From Nageia nagi (taxonomy: Eukaryota; Pinophyta), in NCBI GenBank assembly GCA_050084985.1, contig JBITNC010000001.1, positions 188,976,001 through 189,040,000 on the forward strand: a stretch of 64,000 bases of DNA. Reading direction: 5' to 3'. This document shows, piece by piece, positions 50,106 to 61,569 of this stretch (position 1 is the stretch's first letter; each line of letters opens with the position of its first letter). The position numbers and the translations under genes were made by a program. A model generated the notes under the pieces. That model searched no databases and was not told the origin of the DNA. It worked only from the letters and a program-made list of their open reading frames with translations.

Positions 50106-50409
50106 CTAGGAAAATAATAGTCAAAGAATAAAATATTGTAAGTGAACTAAATAGTGCTTTGTATTATATCAAATTTTCATCTATAATGATGTATGCATTA
50201 AAGGTAATATGGGGAAACAAAACCTTTCTTGTTTGCTTATTAGTTATTCTAGCATTTCAATACAATATAGCAACTTTTTTTATTTTCCATAATAATATAA
50301 ATATGAATCCATATTACAACTCTTCTTAAGACCAACAGTGATTTTAATATCTCAAAACATCAATGCAAATTACTTAATGTGTAATATCTTTGATGCAAGA
50401 AATGGACCG

Positions 50410-50614
50410 TGTAAAAAGGATACTAATAAATATCTAAGAGAGTTATTCATCCATTATTGAGAAGAGAATAAATACATGTGGATGTTCCCAAATAATAATG
50501 GAATTAGATAACCACCATGTGTAGACCTAAATATTTATTAAACATACATTCAAGTAAATGCTAATGTATATATTATATATATAAATACCTAATGACTAAT
50601 GTATTATTTCTAAA
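50410..50614 (-). repeat. 3' LTR of copia element F
   Basis: On the minus strand, a purine tract aatatggggggg (50,628-50,617) precedes ttttagaaataatac, a decayed TG start. The segment ends TATCCTTTTTACA at 50,410, exactly where homology with sugar-transporter copy 1 stops. About 205 bp. Confidence 0.65.
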
Positions 50615-50925
50615 ACCCCCCCATATTACATTAGGTCTTCAATGAACATAAGAGGAAGCTCTAAAAGTATTCAAACTTTCCACTCTCAAGAGATTTGGTG
50701 AAGAGATATATAATTTGATTCTTTGTGGAAATGTATTGGAGCTAAATATTATGTAGTGAAACATGATCCCAAATGAAGTACACCTATATCTCAATGTGTT
50801 TGGTGTGCTCATGAAAATAAGTATTTCAAACTAGTTTCAATACACCTTAATTTTTATAATGTAGAATAGTAAGTTATTTATGTGGAATTCCAATATCTAT
50901 CAAAATACAATGTAACCATACTACT
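50615..50925 (-). pseudogene. Copia element F: end of RNase H
   Basis: The minus strand reads VWLHCILIDIGIPHK, then FHEHTKHIEI with stop, VYFIWDHVSL, then LQYISTKNQIIYLFTKSLES and FEYF. This is the C-terminal end of copia RNase H (family: WLRxxLxDIG...ERTKHIEVxxHFIRD...LxYxxTxxQxADIFTKxL). It continues directly the RNase H that stops at 62,278 on the other side of element E. Confidence 0.85.
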
Positions 50926-51510
50926 TGTAGACACCTAAAAATGTATTATTATTTATTAAATAATTCATTTTAGAGCCTCAATAATGTATTATGTGAAAAG
51001 GGGTTAAAAATACCCAAATCTATGTAATTCATGTAATGGACCATTATATCATAACCTAGGGGTCAAATCTTATAATAGAAGTGTTGCTATATAAAGGCAT
51101 CAAAGGTAACCAAAAATGGATGGAATATCCTTGGAGGAGGACACTCTATCAATTGAAAATTAGATAGAATATCATCATCAAGGCTATAGGACATTACAAA
51201 AGCCATGGTAAGGCCAAAGACAAATAAGGAGAGAACAAAGAATAAGACCTAAGGAAAACCTTTGCAAATATCATATCTATAACAAGCAAACATCATATCT
51301 TATCTTTTATTTGTTATATGATTCCTCTTTTGTTTGCTCATTACTAAATCCTTTATTACATCTATTATATTACTTATTTTAAGTTATTAGTGGTTTACCT
51401 AATATAGGATGTCAATGATGTGCAATTGGGTGAATTTATGCTTATCTTTCATGTATGTAATGGAATGAATATGCAATCTAATTAAACATAAGTCTTTTTT
51501 TGTTATTCAT
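50926..51510 (+). repeat. 5' LTR of element E, truncated at its 3' end
   Basis: Matches the 3' LTR (61,585-62,277) up to about 51,510, then diverges, losing about 100 bp including the end. TATA box tatataaag at 51,088. The core pair is at 51,383-51,397 and 51,408-51,422. Confidence 0.85.
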
Positions 51511-51535
51511 TGTTTGGACTATTTTTATTTTTCAC

Positions 51536-51580
51536 ATTGTTGGTGTCATGCTAATAGTCATGTATAGTGTTGGTGGCATC
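51536..51580 (+). repeat. Bipartite repeat in E/D junction DNA
   Basis: Cores attgttggtgtcatg and agtgttggtggcatc, period 30. Confidence 0.75.
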
Positions 51581-51878
51581 GAATTCCTTGAATTTTACAA
51601 AAATAAAATTATTTTACCTTTTGATGGTTAATATTTGCTTATTAATCATACTTTCAGTTGAATATAAGATTTCCCCCATTTGATGCTAAAAAAAGGGGAT
51701 AAGGGGTGTAGACTTGTCATATGTGTAAAGCATACTGCAACCCAAATCTACCACATCATCATTTGAGTAACAGTCATGAATCAATAACACATGGAAGAGA
51801 GTAGTGTTGTTTAGAGCTTTGAGAAATGTAGAGTAAAGTACTAAAGAGGAGATAATATGTCTCATGTTCCTTGGTTTT

Positions 51879-51900
51879 GCATATACATATACATACATAC

Positions 51901-51971
<71 letters not shown>
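51879..51971 (+). repeat. Compound microsatellite (ATAC)n(AT)n(GT)n
   Basis: ATAC/AT units at 51,879-51,913, then about 29 GT units (51,914-51,971). The Thr-His or Val-Cys open frames across it are artefacts. Confidence 0.97.
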
Positions 51972-51973
<2 letters not shown>

Positions 51974-52109
51974 CACCATTGGTTGCCTATTTATAGTTCA
52001 TACCACCAACACCATGGGAAGTTTTAGATTTTGCAAAAAAAAATAAAGGTTTGAATGCCACTACTCATGGATTCTACATTTTGTGGGACACAAAGTTGTC
52101 ATTTCTAGG

Positions 52110-53424
52110 CATAAAAAAATTTAAGATGGATAACATTGAATGTCTTTGGTTCTTCTTTTCCATCCATGGATGATAGTCTATATGTACATGATCTTATTGC
52201 ATCAATTATGACATATGGCCTTAGCCAATTGGGCTCAAACTTACCTTTTATTTCATCATTTTTTGTTGTTTTTTTAATATTTTATTTCAACACTAGATCT
52301 CCTACCTTGAATTCATTTGCTTTGATTTTCTTTCCAAATGCTCTTTTGAGTTTTACAGGGTATATCTTTTGATGTTTAATGGATTTGATTCTCTTGTCAT
52401 CTAATGATTCTAGTTGTTACAACCTTGCCTTTCTTACATATTCATTGGATATATCACCTTGTAAGAAAATTATAAGGGAGGAGATCTCCAAATCAAGTGT
52501 GACAATGGCTTCATCTCCATATACCAATGAAAATGGTGTTGCCTTAGTGGCTATACAAATATTGGTTCTATAATCTCATAATGTGTATGGTAATTTCTCA
52601 TGCCAATCTTTCTTGTATTTATTACATGTTTTGGCAAGTATGATCTTGATTATCTTATCTATGGCTTTAGCTTGACCATTAACTTGAGAATAATAGATGG
52701 AAGAAAAGGTTTTTGCAATATGAAACTTCTTGCAAAATGCCTTCATATCTTTACCTTTTAAATTTGGGCTATTTTCTATTATCAACCTTTATGGTACACC
52801 AAACCTTGTGATGATGTTTTCGATGAGGAATGCAATGATTTTAGTTTGAGTGATTGATTTCATTGGGATAGCTTCCACCCACTTAGTGGTAAATTTTGTA
52901 GCTATGATGACAAATTTGTGTCCTCTAGAGTGAGGATTAATCATACTAATCAAATCTATGCCCCATGTAGAGAATGGCCATGGAGAAATAATAAAATGTA
53001 ATTCTTGGGTAGGTTGCTTCTCTACATTTGCATGTTTTTGGAATTGGAAACAAGTTTTAACATGAGCCTTACAATCCTCTTCCATAGTAGGCCAATAGTA
53101 TCCAATCCTCAAATTTTTGGTGTGTAGTGATTTTGCATGGAAGTGACCACCATATAAATCATCATGAGCTTGTTCTAAGGTAATATCTATCTTAGCTTGT
53201 GTTAAGAATCTAAACAATGCACCATAAAATGATCTCCTATAAAATATTTCTCCAATTATCACATATCTTATTGTAGTTCTTTTCAATCTCACTTTTTCAT
53301 TTCTATCAAAATCACTTTGATTTTTCAAATAATTGTAGATATCAATGTACCAATTCTGAAAATCATTCTCTTCATCTTTGATTTCAATTGGTACTAGTGT
53401 AGTTGCACTTGCCATTGCATCCAC
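52110..53424 (-). pseudogene. Element D integrase
   Basis: The 212-codon open stretch 53,424-52,789 includes the zinc domain (GGHFHAKSLH, then YYWPTMEEDCKAHVKTCFQ) and the catalytic start TWGIDLISMINPHSRGHKFV. The next conserved Asp (usually ATDxFTKW) is Lys here. Below it come the pieces MIIENSPNLKGKDMKAF (52,785; usually IDNGPNF) and QVNGQAKAIDK (about 52,670; usually QxNGQxEAxNK, so the catalytic Glu is lost). The C-terminal SH3-like region with KLSSMDG-like text lies near 52,170. Confidence 0.82.
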
Positions 53425-53815
53425 ATACTTGTTATTAGTTCTTGGAATATTCTAAATAGTATATCTATCAAATTAATCCAATAAATTAGTCACTACAAGT
53501 ATATAAGGTTTTAACTTTTCATCCTTAGTGTCAAATAAATCTTGTTCTTGATTGAAAAGAAGCTACGAATCCCCATATATCTCTATATTATTAATTTTCA
53601 AAACTATAGCAACTTTCAATTCTAATATGAGTGCCTCATATTCATCCATATTGTTTATACAATCAAAAGTAAGCTTGTATGCCATGGGGATTACCTGATT
53701 TGTAGGTGATACCAAAATAATACCTACTCTGACTCCATGAGAACATTTTGATTCATTAGAATATAGGGTCTAGATAATTGGATCTTCTTCTATGAGATGT
53801 ATGTACTCATCAAGG
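53400..53815 (-). pseudogene. Element D second (archaeal-type) RNase H
   Basis: Minus strand text SKCSHGVRVGIILVSPTNQV, AYKLTFDCINNMDEYEAL and INNIEIYGDS with stop (about 53,760-53,560) carries the Asp-Glu-Asp pattern; the first Asp region (usually YFDGSK) has become YSNESK. It ends in the NNKYVDAMASATTLV segment shared with the integrase reading frame. A bipartite repeat lies upstream (53,835-53,882). Confidence 0.75.
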
Positions 53816-53834
53816 ATCAAGATCTCATCAAAGT

Positions 53835-53882
53835 CACATCATTGGCATCCCTCTAGCAGGTTTGGATACTACTAGTAGCATG
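53835..53882 (-). repeat. Bipartite repeat, element D RNase H linker
   Basis: Minus-strand cores catgctactagtagt and gatgccaatgatgtg, about 31-33 apart; the same place as in A and C. Confidence 0.7.
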
Positions 53883-53939
53883 GGTCATCCTAATATTCAT
53901 ATGAAAATTCTTTATAGATATCTACTTCCACATCTTGAA

Positions 53940-55200
53940 GGAAATTCGCTATCAAATTTATGATTGCTTGGCCTTTGACAGAGTTTTATTTTACAACATT
54001 TATATCAAATTCCTGTAACAACATTAGCCACTTTGCAAGTCTACTTGATAGATGCTACTTAGCCATAAGATATTTCAATAGGATGATAGGACTAACAATA
54101 AATGTAATCCAATATAATAAATAATGCCTCAACTTTTTAATAGTGAAAACAATACCATAGCCATTTTTTTCCCATAGGGGTGTCTCTAGTCTCATAATCA
54201 ATCAATGTTTTTGCTAAGATAATAGACGGCTCTTTCCTTATTTTTTGTATCTTTTTGATAAAGCATTGTTGCTAGTGTATATAATTTGGCTAAGATGTAT
54301 AAGTAAGTAGGTTTTGAAAAATACATAGGGACTAGAATATGAGGAATAAGTAAATATTATTTAATACCCTCAAATGCATTTTGACAATTTTCACCCCATA
54401 AAAATTTGATATCCTTTTTAAGAAAATGAGCAAATGGCCTACATTTATCTCCAAGTTGTGAAATGAATCTTCTAAATAAATTTATTTTACCTTAGATGCT
54501 CCTTAATTATTTTCAATTTTTGGGTGGAGCCATACTAACAATGGCTTTGATTTTTTTAGGATCTACTTCTATTTCTCTATTAGAAACCATGAATCCTAAT
54601 AATTTACAAGAAGTAACTCCAAATGCACATTTTTGAGGTTTAAGTCTTAATTTGTACCTTTGCAAAATTGTGAATACCTCTTCTAGCACTTGTATATGAT
54701 CTTTTCCTTTCTTGGATTTGACTAAAATATCATCAACATATACCTCCATTATTTTGTGAACGTGCTCATGAAACATGGTGACCATTGCTCTTTGATATGT
54801 AGCTCTTGCATTTTTAAGTCCAAAAGGCATAACCATACAACAAAATTTACCCTAATGGGTAGTAAAAGCTATGTTATATTGATCAAAAGGGTTAATCAAA
54901 ATTTTTTTATAGCCAAAAAATCCATCCATGAATGATAATGTATAATGACCAACTATACTATCAATAATCATATCAATATTTGGTAATAGAAAATCATCTT
55001 TTGGGCAAGCATTATTAATATCATGAAAATCTATACATACTTGTATTTCACTAATTGGTTTGGAAATAGAGATAAAATTAGCCATCTAATTATAATATTC
55101 TATAGGCCTTATGAAACTAGCATTCAAATATTTATGTATTTCTTTCTTGACTAGTAGGGCCTTAGAAGGGTGCATCTTTCTAGGTTTTCATTTGATTGGC
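53940..55200 (-). pseudogene. Element D reverse transcriptase and first RNase H
   Basis: RT: MHPSKALLVKKEIHKYLNAS (about 55,175), MANFISISKPISEIQVCIDF (55,085), SFMDGFFGYK, MVMPFGLKNARATYQRAMVT (54,836) and an intact catalytic YVDDILVKSKK (about 54,745), then LKPQKCAFGVTSCKLLGFMV. RNase H follows to about 53,960, ending in GQAI with the Gln intact, where A and C have stops. It is the best-preserved Tat RT of the three here. Confidence 0.85.
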
Positions 55201-56179
55201 TTGATGCCCTCTTTCAATGGTAGATTATGCATAATAAATGAGGTATATAATCATAAGATATCATCATAAGACCAAAAAAAATCTTATAATTCTCAATAAA
55301 CTTATTTTTGTACCTTTGTTATTGTGAAAGTGGTAAGGCTTCTCCAATTTGTAATAATCTCTCATCATCCGAAGTGCCAATATTGATGTGTATCAACTCC
55401 TTTTGTGGAAATGTAAGATCTTTTTGTAATAAGGATGGTAATTATTATATGCTTGGTACTTCATCCTCAAATCCATCTAATGGATGAACCTGTAATACTT
55501 CATGAAAATTAATCTCTTGACCAAAATAAGCATATTCATTAAGTATATAAGTTGGTTTACATTTCTCATTAGATTTGGGTAATTCTGAATGTGACACTAA
55601 GTATTCAAGAAGATCATCATTAGTACTAAAATAATCAAACTCAAGATGTAGAGAATCATAAATCCATGTATATACATCAATATCATCTGATAATTCTATT
55701 AAATTACATTCTTAAACAAACTTAATAGGACTCCATTTCTATTTTACTTGCCCATCATTACCCAAGCCTATTTTGGTCATTTGAGTCTTAAATGTATTAA
55801 GGAAAGCAAGCATTACTTGTTCATATTTCCCTAAAACTACCCCTTTATATTTGTAGGTTTGAACCATGTACTTATGAATAAAATAAGTGGGAAAGATCTT
55901 ACCTATTTTAGAAGATGAAGGTATGTCCATTCAAGGGGTATGGTTTGACTTTTTAGCTAAATTAGAGTAGGGTTGGTCATTGTTTCCATAATTTTCATGT
56001 TTCTAGAAGCCTTTTGGTAGAATGGTACACCATTTACAACCTTAAATAGCTAACATTGTGGGCCATACCAAGTCTTTGATAGATGCAAAAAGGTCTATAT
56101 CATCAAATTTGTAGGTTCCCATACCTATCTACATGATCTACACCTACTTTTCTATATTTTCCCCTAGTGTAGGGCATTC

Positions 56180-58165
56180 CAAGGGCTTTATCTCATATCA
56201 TGGTGGTAATATAGAAAATTATTTAAGATAAAAAACATTGCATAGTGCATATGGCTCAAGATATCCCATGAATATATGTATTTCACCTTGGAATTCAATC
56301 ATCAATCTACCATGTAGTGTGAAACAAACTGCATCCATATCATGAATCCAAGGTCTCCCCAAAAGCTTGTTATATGATAATTTGGACTCTAAAACCTAAA
56401 ATTTTCCTACTATAGTCCTAATACCTATAGAAATCATGAGTGTATCTATTCTTAAAGGTTTCTTTGATGAGCTATCATAAGCCCTAATCCTAAAAGTAGC
56501 TTCTTCTAGCAAAGGAATCTCTAGATATTTCTCTTGCAATTGAATCAAAAATGATTAAAACATACATATACAACTTCATATAAACCATAGGTGTGATATA
56601 TAAAGTTGAACATTCATCTAACAATTATTGGTTGAGCTTCTCATATTTGTAAAAATAAATAACATCACATTCTTTAATGGTTCTAATTTTTTTAGAAAAC
56701 ATAACAGTTAAAATATTAGTAGGGATAGTTTCATTTTTAAACAAGGCATATAATATATCCCTATGAACTTGATATGTAGAAATAATATCATATAAACTAA
56801 TTTTGGTAGGTGTATTTTTCAATTGATCAATCATGCTATAAAATTTAGGATCATGTGGGATACTTGTTCAATTGTAATCAAATTTGGAACATTATATGGC
56901 CATCCTCTTCTTAAGTTAGCATAAAACTCCATGTCCACTAAAATGATATTGATTATAGGTCCTTGGTTGGCAATAATTTAATCAATTGTATATCTTCCTT
57001 TCTCCACAAGCTCTAATATTGTTATCTCTAGTATCTTGCAAAAATTTGTAGCATGCCCTTTTCATTGATGGTAAGTACAATAGGCATCAAAGCATCCCAT
57101 AGGAGTATTGTCATATTGAGAAGAGCACTCAAGGGGATGTAAAAGTACTATTTTCATTAGATACATCAAAATAATGCATGGTTGTACCATAAATGTATAT
57201 GATTCCTCTTTTGTAGTTTGAGATCTTTGCATCTTTGGAGGGGAACTAGGTATATCTGCCATATGTACTAGTTTTTGCATATGTTTTTCAAGTGTCTTGA
57301 ACAAAGGGATTATGTACATGTTTAAGCTCACTTAAAGCTAATAATACCTTCTAATTTTGTAATAATTATTGAAATAATACTCCAAAACTAATATCATCAG
57401 CACTTGGAACATGCAAATTAAGAACAAGTATAATAGATTCATGAAAAATAGCATAAATTTCATGTTCATCTAATTTACTTCGAATAGATTGCCATACCTT
57501 TTTGAAGCATGAAACATACTTCTATAGGGTTTCATTGCTTCCTTATTGAATTACACATAATTTAGATACATTGCTTTTCTCCTTAATGTTGTGCTTGTAT
57601 TGGCCTATGAATGCTTTTACTAAGGTCTTAAATGAATGAATTGAATTACCAAGTAGAGCATAGAACCATTGAATTGCATCCCCTTTTAGACTCCTTGGGA
57701 ATAATTTCACCATCAATCTCTCCTCTGATCTTAGCTTCAATAGGCATTCCTCCTAAAAGCTAATGAAATGTTGTTTGGGATCTTATTCACCACTAAACAT
57801 CTCAAACTTAGGGGACTTGTGTTTGAGTGGTAGGGGAAAGTTGTTGATATCATCCATCAAGGGTGATGTGAATATGCCATCACATTCATTTGGATTTTGA
57901 GGTTATGAGATGTTAAAAGGCTCAGTGTGAATAGTAGGACCAAATGTTGAGCTTCCTATACTAGTTAATGTATTTAATGCTTTCTACATCTTGAGCATAT
58001 TTTTGTTCATATCTTACATTAGGGCAAAGAATGTTGGATCCATATCTATGCCGCTATCAAAATAGGAATAGAAATGCATGATGCTAGTAGTGTAAACCTA
58101 TAATAGAAAACTTACAAGATCTTCTTGATATGAAAAGATAAATTGAGTAGTTGGATTCACCAAAA
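56180..58165 (-). pseudogene. Element D gag and protease
   Basis: Primer site at 58,165-58,153. Gag body at 57,740-57,540: MKLRSEERLMVKLFPRSLKG, DAIQWFYALLGNSIHSF, QYKHNIKEKSN. The knuckle DAYCTYHQ-stop-KGHATNFC near 57,085-57,035 keeps all its metal ligands. The pre-protease segment is at 56,834 (MIDQLKNTPTKISLYDII). The protease active loop has been removed by a deletion of roughly 48 bp between TPM (about 56,590) and VYMK. GRPWIHDMDAV survives near 56,340. Confidence 0.75.
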
Positions 58166-58465
58166 TGTAGACCTAAAATAATATGATTAATTATTTATGA
58201 GGTTAATTAATGCACTATTGGTCTACTTATTTCTTACTATCACATATATTTGAAATATGGTAATAATGAGTAAAATAAATACACTTATTCTTCATTAGAT
58301 TGCATATTTATTCCATTATGAGAAACATACATAAAACAACAGCATACATTCATTCAATTGCACATCATTGGTGTCCTATATTAGGTATGCCACTAACAAC
58401 TTAAGATAAGCAATATAACAAATACAATAAATAATGTAGCAATAAGAAAATGAAGGAATCTATAG
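58166..58465 (-). repeat. 5' LTR remnant of element D
   Basis: The minus strand ends AATTTTAGGTCTACA-like at 58,166. Homologous to about 61,980-62,277 of E's 3' LTR, including the core pair (58,400-58,386 and 58,375-58,361). It stops at 58,465, where PMD coding sequence begins. Confidence 0.8.
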
Positions 58466-58922
58466 CACACATAATATTTAAGTTACATTAAGTAATGACA
58501 CTGATATTTCACCTAGGGATAGGTGAAATGTGCAGCAATCAGGATCCCAATGCTCTACTAGTGCCATTATAAGGGGTAAATCTTGTTGGATGTGTCCAAC
58601 AATAGCCAAATCCACCAGCCCACACTTGTTTAATATATCATCAATATGAGTCATTTGGGACCATGTCTATGCCTTCTCAAGCACAATAGTAGCCATAGGG
58701 CCCCCTCTCATGAGGACCTTACACTCCTACAAGGCAAAATGTGCAAAAGTGAGCTTACATGATAAAAATATATTTTATAAATTGAAAATAATAAAAACTA
58801 AAATTGCACAATTAAAAGTAACTCATCGTGTGGTCATAGGGAAGAGATCGTAGTAACTCCATAATATGACTACATCTGCTAGTAATCAAGTGATGAATTG
58901 CTCTCTAATCACTATCTGCCAT
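58466..58922 (-). pseudogene. PMD gene remnant 2, antisense in element E
   Basis: Exon 1 begins ATGGCAGATAG at 58,922 and ends at 58,823 (donor GTTAC). The intron is only 86 bp, with acceptor CCTTGTAG. Exon 2 from 58,736 reads MTHIDDILNKCG, LVDLAIVGHIQQDLPLIM, ALVEHWDPDCCTFHLSLGEI, SVSLLNV. It aligns with PMD remnant 1 residue by residue (DLAIVxHxQxDLPL, FHLSxGExxxxLLxV) and shares the start ATGGCAGAT and the exon boundary. It is cut at 58,466 by the LTR remnant of D, so the C-terminal three quarters are missing. One stop lies in exon 1 and one in exon 2. Confidence 0.75.
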
Positions 58923-60244
58923 AGGTAGAATGAGTCAAAATACCAACAAATAAGGCCCCAAAAGGTTCAAAAAATATATATTACTCTAATCCATGCAATA
59001 ATCAAGAAAGAAAATGGTAATCTAGAGGCACTTCATCATATAAGGGAGGCTAGATGACTAGAGCATTGATTTAGGAAAGTAAAAAGTTAAAATGATATTT
59101 TATTTCCTAAAAATTACTTATATAAGTTGACTTTTTTCCTAGAAACTAGGGCATTGTTCCTTTTCATTTTGTGGAGTGCAAAATCATTATTTTGTATTCC
59201 CAAAGTCCTTAAAAATATTTGAAGTACCTAGCATCTCTTTTTGGACACATAAAATAGTAATTTTCATGTTGCCATCGACATCCATTTTCATGTTGCCATT
59301 AACATCCATTTTCATGAAATATATACAAAACTAAAGAGGAAATGGCTGAAAATAATGCATAAAAATAATTCTAATGTATACCACTCATCTTAGAATAAAA
59401 ACATAGCATTTGCATTTTTTATAATATTTGTATTAAATATAAGCCATCGATGGCATGAAAATCAAAAAATTAGGCAAGATTAAAAAGGCACTCATTCAAT
59501 TACACTTATTTACAAATTTTTGGAATAAGTAATGACACTTGAATATATTTTTATGATAGGTAATCATGTTATGACTATTTGGCCTTATTGCTATGGTAAG
59601 TTAAATTTTTATATTTTGAAATAATGTTTATCAATGAGCACAAAATGTGGGTAAAATTCATATTTTATCATGTATTGAAGGTGATATTAATTTTGATAGT
59701 TGGTTGATTCTTTTACACATGAAAAATGACATGGGAAAAAGAAAATCATATAAACTTTCAAATAATTCCTTACATTATGTCTATCTAACAATTCTATGCA
59801 ATTGTCATAGGGATATTATGAACATTGGAATGAAGGATTCCAAACATGCTCAATTATTGCTACCTGGGGCATGTTCCATAAAAAAAATTATTATTATAGT
59901 AGTATTCAAACTTATTTTGTTGTATCCAAACATTCCAAGGATACAAATGCATGATTTATATAAGATGTCCAAAATCCCTCATAAAGAATGGGCTAGTCTA
60001 TGCCTTTAGCAGCCTAAGAATGCTACAAATCTATCAAATTAGGGCATGTCAATATTTAATTATATTTTGATGTTATTTTCTAATCTATTTATAAAAATGA
60101 TATATTTTCAAGAAAATGATAATTTTTTGTAAAGATAGGATTAGCAAATTTTGCACAATTCACGCTGTCAACAGAGTGGGTCTACTTTGAAAAATTATGC
60201 AAGTTATATTCCAAGAATACTAAATGATTGAAACTAAGGGAATC
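58923..60244. other. Element E body upstream of the 3' UTR
   Basis: By position, this is the 5' flank of PMD remnant 2 (minus strand) and DNA before the 3' UTR of E (plus strand). A 121-codon open frame at 59,647-60,009 (plus) matches nothing I know. A perfect 12-bp palindrome gccatcgatggc lies at 59,443-59,454, and two tandem cores at 59,255-59,300. Confidence 0.4.
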
Positions 60245-61045
60245 ACTAGTATAGGTTACTCAAAAATCATGTCCATATTATATTTATTTTATCCTTGGCC
60301 CAAATCATAATGTATTTAGATCATATACATAAAATGTATGATCATCGATGGCCAATGACACAAGAGATTTCATTCACTTAAGAGTAAACTAGTGATGCAG
60401 CTATGAGCAAGATGTTGACATTGGATCATCTTCAATGGAAAATGAAAATTGTTGTGTATCCACATGGTTTTTTATTTGAACCATTTCAAAGCATAATATA
60501 TTTAGATCATATACATAAACATATGATCATCGATGGCCAATGACAATGCTAGTGAGAGTTCACTCACTTAAAAGTACATCGATGATGCAACTATGACCTA
60601 GATGTTGACATTGGATCATCTCTAATGGATGATGCAACTTATTGTGTATCCATATGGTTTTTTCTTTGAACCAATCCAAAGCATAATTTCTTTAGATCAT
60701 AGACATAAAATGTATGATCATTGATGGATGATACACCTAGTGAGAGTTCACTCACTTAAAAGTAAACTGATGATGCAGCTATGAGAAAGATGTTGACATT
60801 GGATCATCTCCAATAGATAATGCAAATTGATATGTATCCACATGATTTTTGGTTTGAATCAATTCAAAGCATAATATATTCAGATCATAGACATAAAATG
60901 CATTATCATTAATGACCAATGATATGGCTAGTGAGAGTTCACTCACTTCAAAGATAAATCAATAATCATAAGTAGATTACTAACATTGATTCATCATCAA
61001 TTGATGATGCAAATCACTATGCATCTACTATATTTTTATGATTGA
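60245..61045 (+). repeat. Element E 3'-UTR tandem repeats (4 copies)
   Basis: Units start at gatcatatacat 60,319 and 60,505, and gatcatagacat 60,695 and 60,893, so periods are 186, 190 and 198. Each holds gagttcactcactta-like text and gatgttgacattggatcatc-like text. Elements A and C have two copies each. Tandem arrays in the 3' UTR are known for Tat/Ogre elements. Confidence 0.9.
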
Positions 61046-61101
61046 CATTTCATTCTAGGTTTCTACATCCCAAAGAGTAGAAGAAAATATACAAATTTCC
61101 A

Positions 61102-61147
61102 CATCATCAATAGCATGCATATTATTCCCTATGTTGTCAATGGTGTC
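61102..61147 (+). repeat. Bipartite repeat, element E 3' UTR
   Basis: Cores catcatcaatagcatg and gttgtcaatggtgtc, period about 30. Confidence 0.7.
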
Positions 61148-61569
61148 CATATCATCACCATTTTATTTCAATAAAAGACAATCCTCTCTAATTCAAATCA
61201 TGTACATAAGTGTAAATGGTTCCTAAGTATCAAAAATGATGGAATGGCTAGATTAATGGTTGAAGAAAAATAAGGGGTAAAACATTTTCCATCTCCAAAA
61301 TTGTATATAGGACCATTCAGCTATATCATCATAGTCATTTCCATCACTCATACAACATCATTCCTAAAGAGAGATTATTCATTTGATTTTTCCTTGATTG
61401 CACTATTAAAGGACCTTTCCTAAGGAATCCAATTTAAAAGGGGTATCAAGAGACCCTCATCATCATCATCAACAACAATAAAGGAAAATACAACAAAGAG
61501 TTCAAAGTTCTCAAAAAAAATTCTTCTACACTTCTTTGGATATGCAATTTCATTGCTTCAATTACACCT

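Larger units (their letters stand above)
51511..52059. other. Junction DNA between E 5' LTR and inverted element D
   Basis: No gene. It contains a bipartite repeat (51,536-51,580) and a purine/pyrimidine stretch (tttcccccat ... aaaaaaaggggataagg, 51,669-51,704). Confidence 0.4.
52060..58465 (-). mobile_element. Element D: Tat-lineage Ty3/gypsy element, inverted inside E
   Basis: Minus strand, from high to low coordinates: the last ~300 bp of a 5' LTR (58,465-58,166), primer site ttttggtgaatcc, gag, protease, RT, RNase H, second RNase H, integrase. It ends near 52,060, at the point equivalent to about 35,830 in element C. The 3' UTR and 3' LTR are missing, and so are the first ~390 bp of the 5' LTR. 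No target duplication is visible. Confidence 0.82.

Noticed and set aside
51864-52046. Open frames with Val-Cys or Thr-His runs on both strands
   Set aside because: They are translations of the GT microsatellite at 51,914-51,971.
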